Assembly (NCBI RefSeq): GCF_004000825.1
Contig: NZ_BILZ01000001.1
Span: 333,821 to 397,820, forward strand
Source: Paenibacillus kobensis NBRC 15729
GTDB taxonomy: Bacteria > Bacillota > Bacilli > Paenibacillales > Paenibacillaceae
Reading direction: 5' to 3'
Length of the DNA stretch: 64,000 bases
The translations under genes were made by a program, and so were the position numbers. Each line of letters starts with the position of its first letter. Position 1 is the first letter of the stretch. The notes beneath the pieces are model-generated. The model was not told the DNA's origin, did no database searches, and saw nothing but the letters and a program-made list of their open reading frames with translations. This document shows, one piece after another, positions 61,152-64,000 of the stretch.

Positions 61152-62762
61152 ATGAGCCGACGACGCATTCTGATTGCCAGCCCTATTCGTCTGAACAAAG
61201 ACATGCTTGCCTTATTCCTGCAGTCATTATTGCGTCTGCGGCAAGGCACTTGGACGTGCGACTTCTTGTTCATTGACGACAACGATGATGCTGCCTCAAG
61301 CGTACTGCTTCGGCAGTTCTCGGATGCTGTGAACGAAGAACAGGTGTCTCGCGTTACTTTTCTTCCCGGTCGACTTTCGAAGCCCACATATTATCGGGAC
61401 GAGACGACGCATTATTGGAACGATGAGTTAATCGATCAAATTGCCGATTGGAAAGACGATTTTATAGCAGCAGCGAGAGACGGCCACTACGAGGCGCTAT
61501 TCCTGCTCGATTCCGACTTGCTGCTCCATCCGGACACGATCGAATCGCTCCTTGCATCGGAACAACCGCTCATTTCCTGCATCTTCTGGACGAAGTGGAC
61601 GCCGGGTAGTCCAGAACTGCCGCAAGTGTGGCTGAAGGACCACTATTGGCCATGGCAGCATCCCCCAGGTGATTCGGCTGCCGAATCGGAGCAAGTACGT
61701 TTGCTGGAACAATACCGAACGCCAGGCGTGTATTCCGTTGGTGGACTTGGCGCCTGTACGCTTATTCGTATGGAAGCATTGGCAATGCCAATATCATTCC
61801 GCCGTATTCCGAACTTGTCCTTATGGGGCGAGGATCGGCATTTTTGCGTACGTGCAGCTTCACTTGGGATTCCATTGGCGGTCGATACCCATTACCCCGC
61901 CTTCCATATGTACCGCGAGTCGGAATTAGTAAATGCTCAACACTATATGCGCAAGACAGAACCGTCATCCAATGCCGTGATTCGAGTTCCGGATATTTTG
62001 GTAAAACGTGCTGGACCGCGGCTCGTGTTATCGATGTCTGCTGCCAATGAAGAAGGCCGATACTTAAGCGACGCTCTTCTTCGCCACCGGGAATATATCG
62101 ACGCAGCCGTCGTGATAGACGACGGCAGTACAGATGCGACAGCTGACATTATTCACGACCGTCTGCAAGGCATCCCACTCTATTACGTTCGTAACGAGCG
62201 GACTAAATTCACGAACGAGATTGAGCTCCGATTGCAGCAATGGAACAAAACCGTTCAACTGAATCCTCAGTGGATCCTCAATTTGGATGCAGACGAATAC
62301 TTCGAAGACCGGTTTACTGATCAAGTTCGCGGACTGATCGATCATTCGGACGCTCATCTGTACTGCTTCCGGCTCTATGACTTCTGGAACGAGACGCAAT
62401 ACCGGGAAGATTCATTTTGGCAGGCGCATCGAACGTATCGGCCATTTCTATTGCGGTATATTGCCGGGTATCCATACCAATGGAACGAGATGCGGCAGCA
62501 TTGCGGGCGATTCCCGCGCAATCTGTTCGACATGCCGTCAACGCAGTCGCCGCTTCGGCTCAAACATTGGGGCTGGGCACGGGAAAGCGACAGGCAGTTG
62601 AAGGCTGCCCGCTACGCAAGGCTCGATCCAGATGCTCGATACGGTTGGAAAGAGCAATATGAATCGATTCTCGATTCCCGTCCGCGATTAATCGATTGGC
62701 GAGAAACGGAGATGATAGATGCCTTCACCCTGCCAACCGGCACCATTGAAATCACGAGGTGA
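61152..62762 (+). CDS. Bimodular glycosyltransferase (two GT-A domains)
   Basis: A 536-residue cytoplasmic glycosyltransferase with two GT-A-like domains. The first (about 1-260) has FLFIDDNDDA and the metal-binding LLDSDLLLHPD. The second (about 275-480) has the GT2 pattern LSMSAANEEGRYLSDAL, VVIDDGSTDATADII and LNLDADEYFEDRF. ATG 61152 has GGGAGTGG upstream; the in-frame ATG at 61017 does not. Its stop codon lies 6 bp before the start of the collagen-like gene, so the two are an operon, and glycosylation of that Thr-rich protein is the likely task (inference). Confidence 0.88.
   Translation: MSRRRILIASPIRLNKDMLALFLQSLLRLRQGTWTCDFLFIDDNDDAASSVLLRQFSDAVNEEQVSRVTFLPGRLSKPTYYRDETTHYWNDELIDQIADWKDDFIAAARDGHYEALFLLDSDLLLHPDTIESLLASEQPLISCIFWTKWTPGSPELPQVWLKDHYWPWQHPPGDSAAESEQVRLLEQYRTPGVYSVGGLGACTLIRMEALAMPISFRRIPNLSLWGEDRHFCVRAASLGIPLAVDTHYPAFHMYRESELVNAQHYMRKTEPSSNAVIRVPDILVKRAGPRLVLSMSAANEEGRYLSDALLRHREYIDAAVVIDDGSTDATADIIHDRLQGIPLYYVRNERTKFTNEIELRLQQWNKTVQLNPQWILNLDADEYFEDRFTDQVRGLIDHSDAHLYCFRLYDFWNETQYREDSFWQAHRTYRPFLLRYIAGYPYQWNEMRQHCGRFPRNLFDMPSTQSPLRLKHWGWARESDRQLKAARYARLDPDARYGWKEQYESILDSRPRLIDWRETEMIDAFTLPTGTIEITR

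Positions 62763-64000
<1,238 letters not shown>

Overview
The window looks like a chromosome segment of a spore-forming, polysaccharide-degrading member of the Bacillota, most probably Paenibacillus or a close relative. Grounds: a gerA-type germination operon, a collagen-like (exosporium-type) protein, S-layer-homology domains on a GH18 enzyme, modular secreted chitin- and cellulose-active enzymes, Bacillus-type Shine-Dalgarno sites with many TTG/GTG starts, and T-box, lysine-riboswitch and Zur-box control. I see no rRNA, tRNA, CRISPR array, transposase or prophage block. The species call is inference.

Layout. 1-6.8 kb: the 3' end of a large unknown gene, a phytoene-desaturase-like flavoprotein, and small genes (GNAT, DUF2935, CD3324 family). 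6.9-14.7 kb: a multimodular AA10 lytic polysaccharide monooxygenase, then an unusual two-gene operon (1089-aa NHL/membrane protein plus pentapeptide-repeat protein). 14.9-20 kb: an overlapping three-gene operon (P-loop kinase, GNAT, DUF952) and a gerA-type germinant receptor operon. 20.1-27.1 kb: malate:quinone oxidoreductase, an acetyl-xylan-esterase-like hydrolase, a phosphoesterase, a UppP homologue with a changed key residue, a glycosylase-like protein, and a Zur-controlled zinc GTPase. 27.3-33.3 kb: an ABC transporter plus two-component system of peptide-antibiotic-resistance type, an MBL hydrolase, pyrE and aroC. 33.5-43.2 kb: a VOC/lectin-like fusion, an ECF sigma factor with a fused C-terminal domain, a GH18 chitinase, an ABC-F resistance protein behind a transcription attenuator, and a GH5 cellulase. 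48.9-62.8 kb: LysR, a holin-like protein, asd behind a T-box, FMN glutamate-synthase-like protein, a D-hydroxyacid dehydrogenase, an SLH-GH18 protein, a lysine-riboswitch permease, small enzymes, a bimodular glycosyltransferase and, running off the right edge, a collagen-like protein.

The most remarkable region is 43.4-48.9 kb. A class I isoprenoid-synthase-like protein with two Asp-rich motifs (ComQ-like) stands beside an 80-aa precursor that has a nitrile-hydratase-like (NHLP/proteusin) leader and ends in tryptophan. Two large membrane sensor kinases flank the precursor. Their defects are complementary: one keeps the phospho-acceptor His but has a ruined ATP-binding domain, and the other keeps the ATPase motifs but has Gln where the His should be. 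I read this as a candidate ComQXP-like signalling system using a prenylated, NHLP-type peptide and a trans-phosphorylating kinase pair, possibly feeding a Spo0F-type phosphorelay. The sequence motifs are seen directly; the system is inference.
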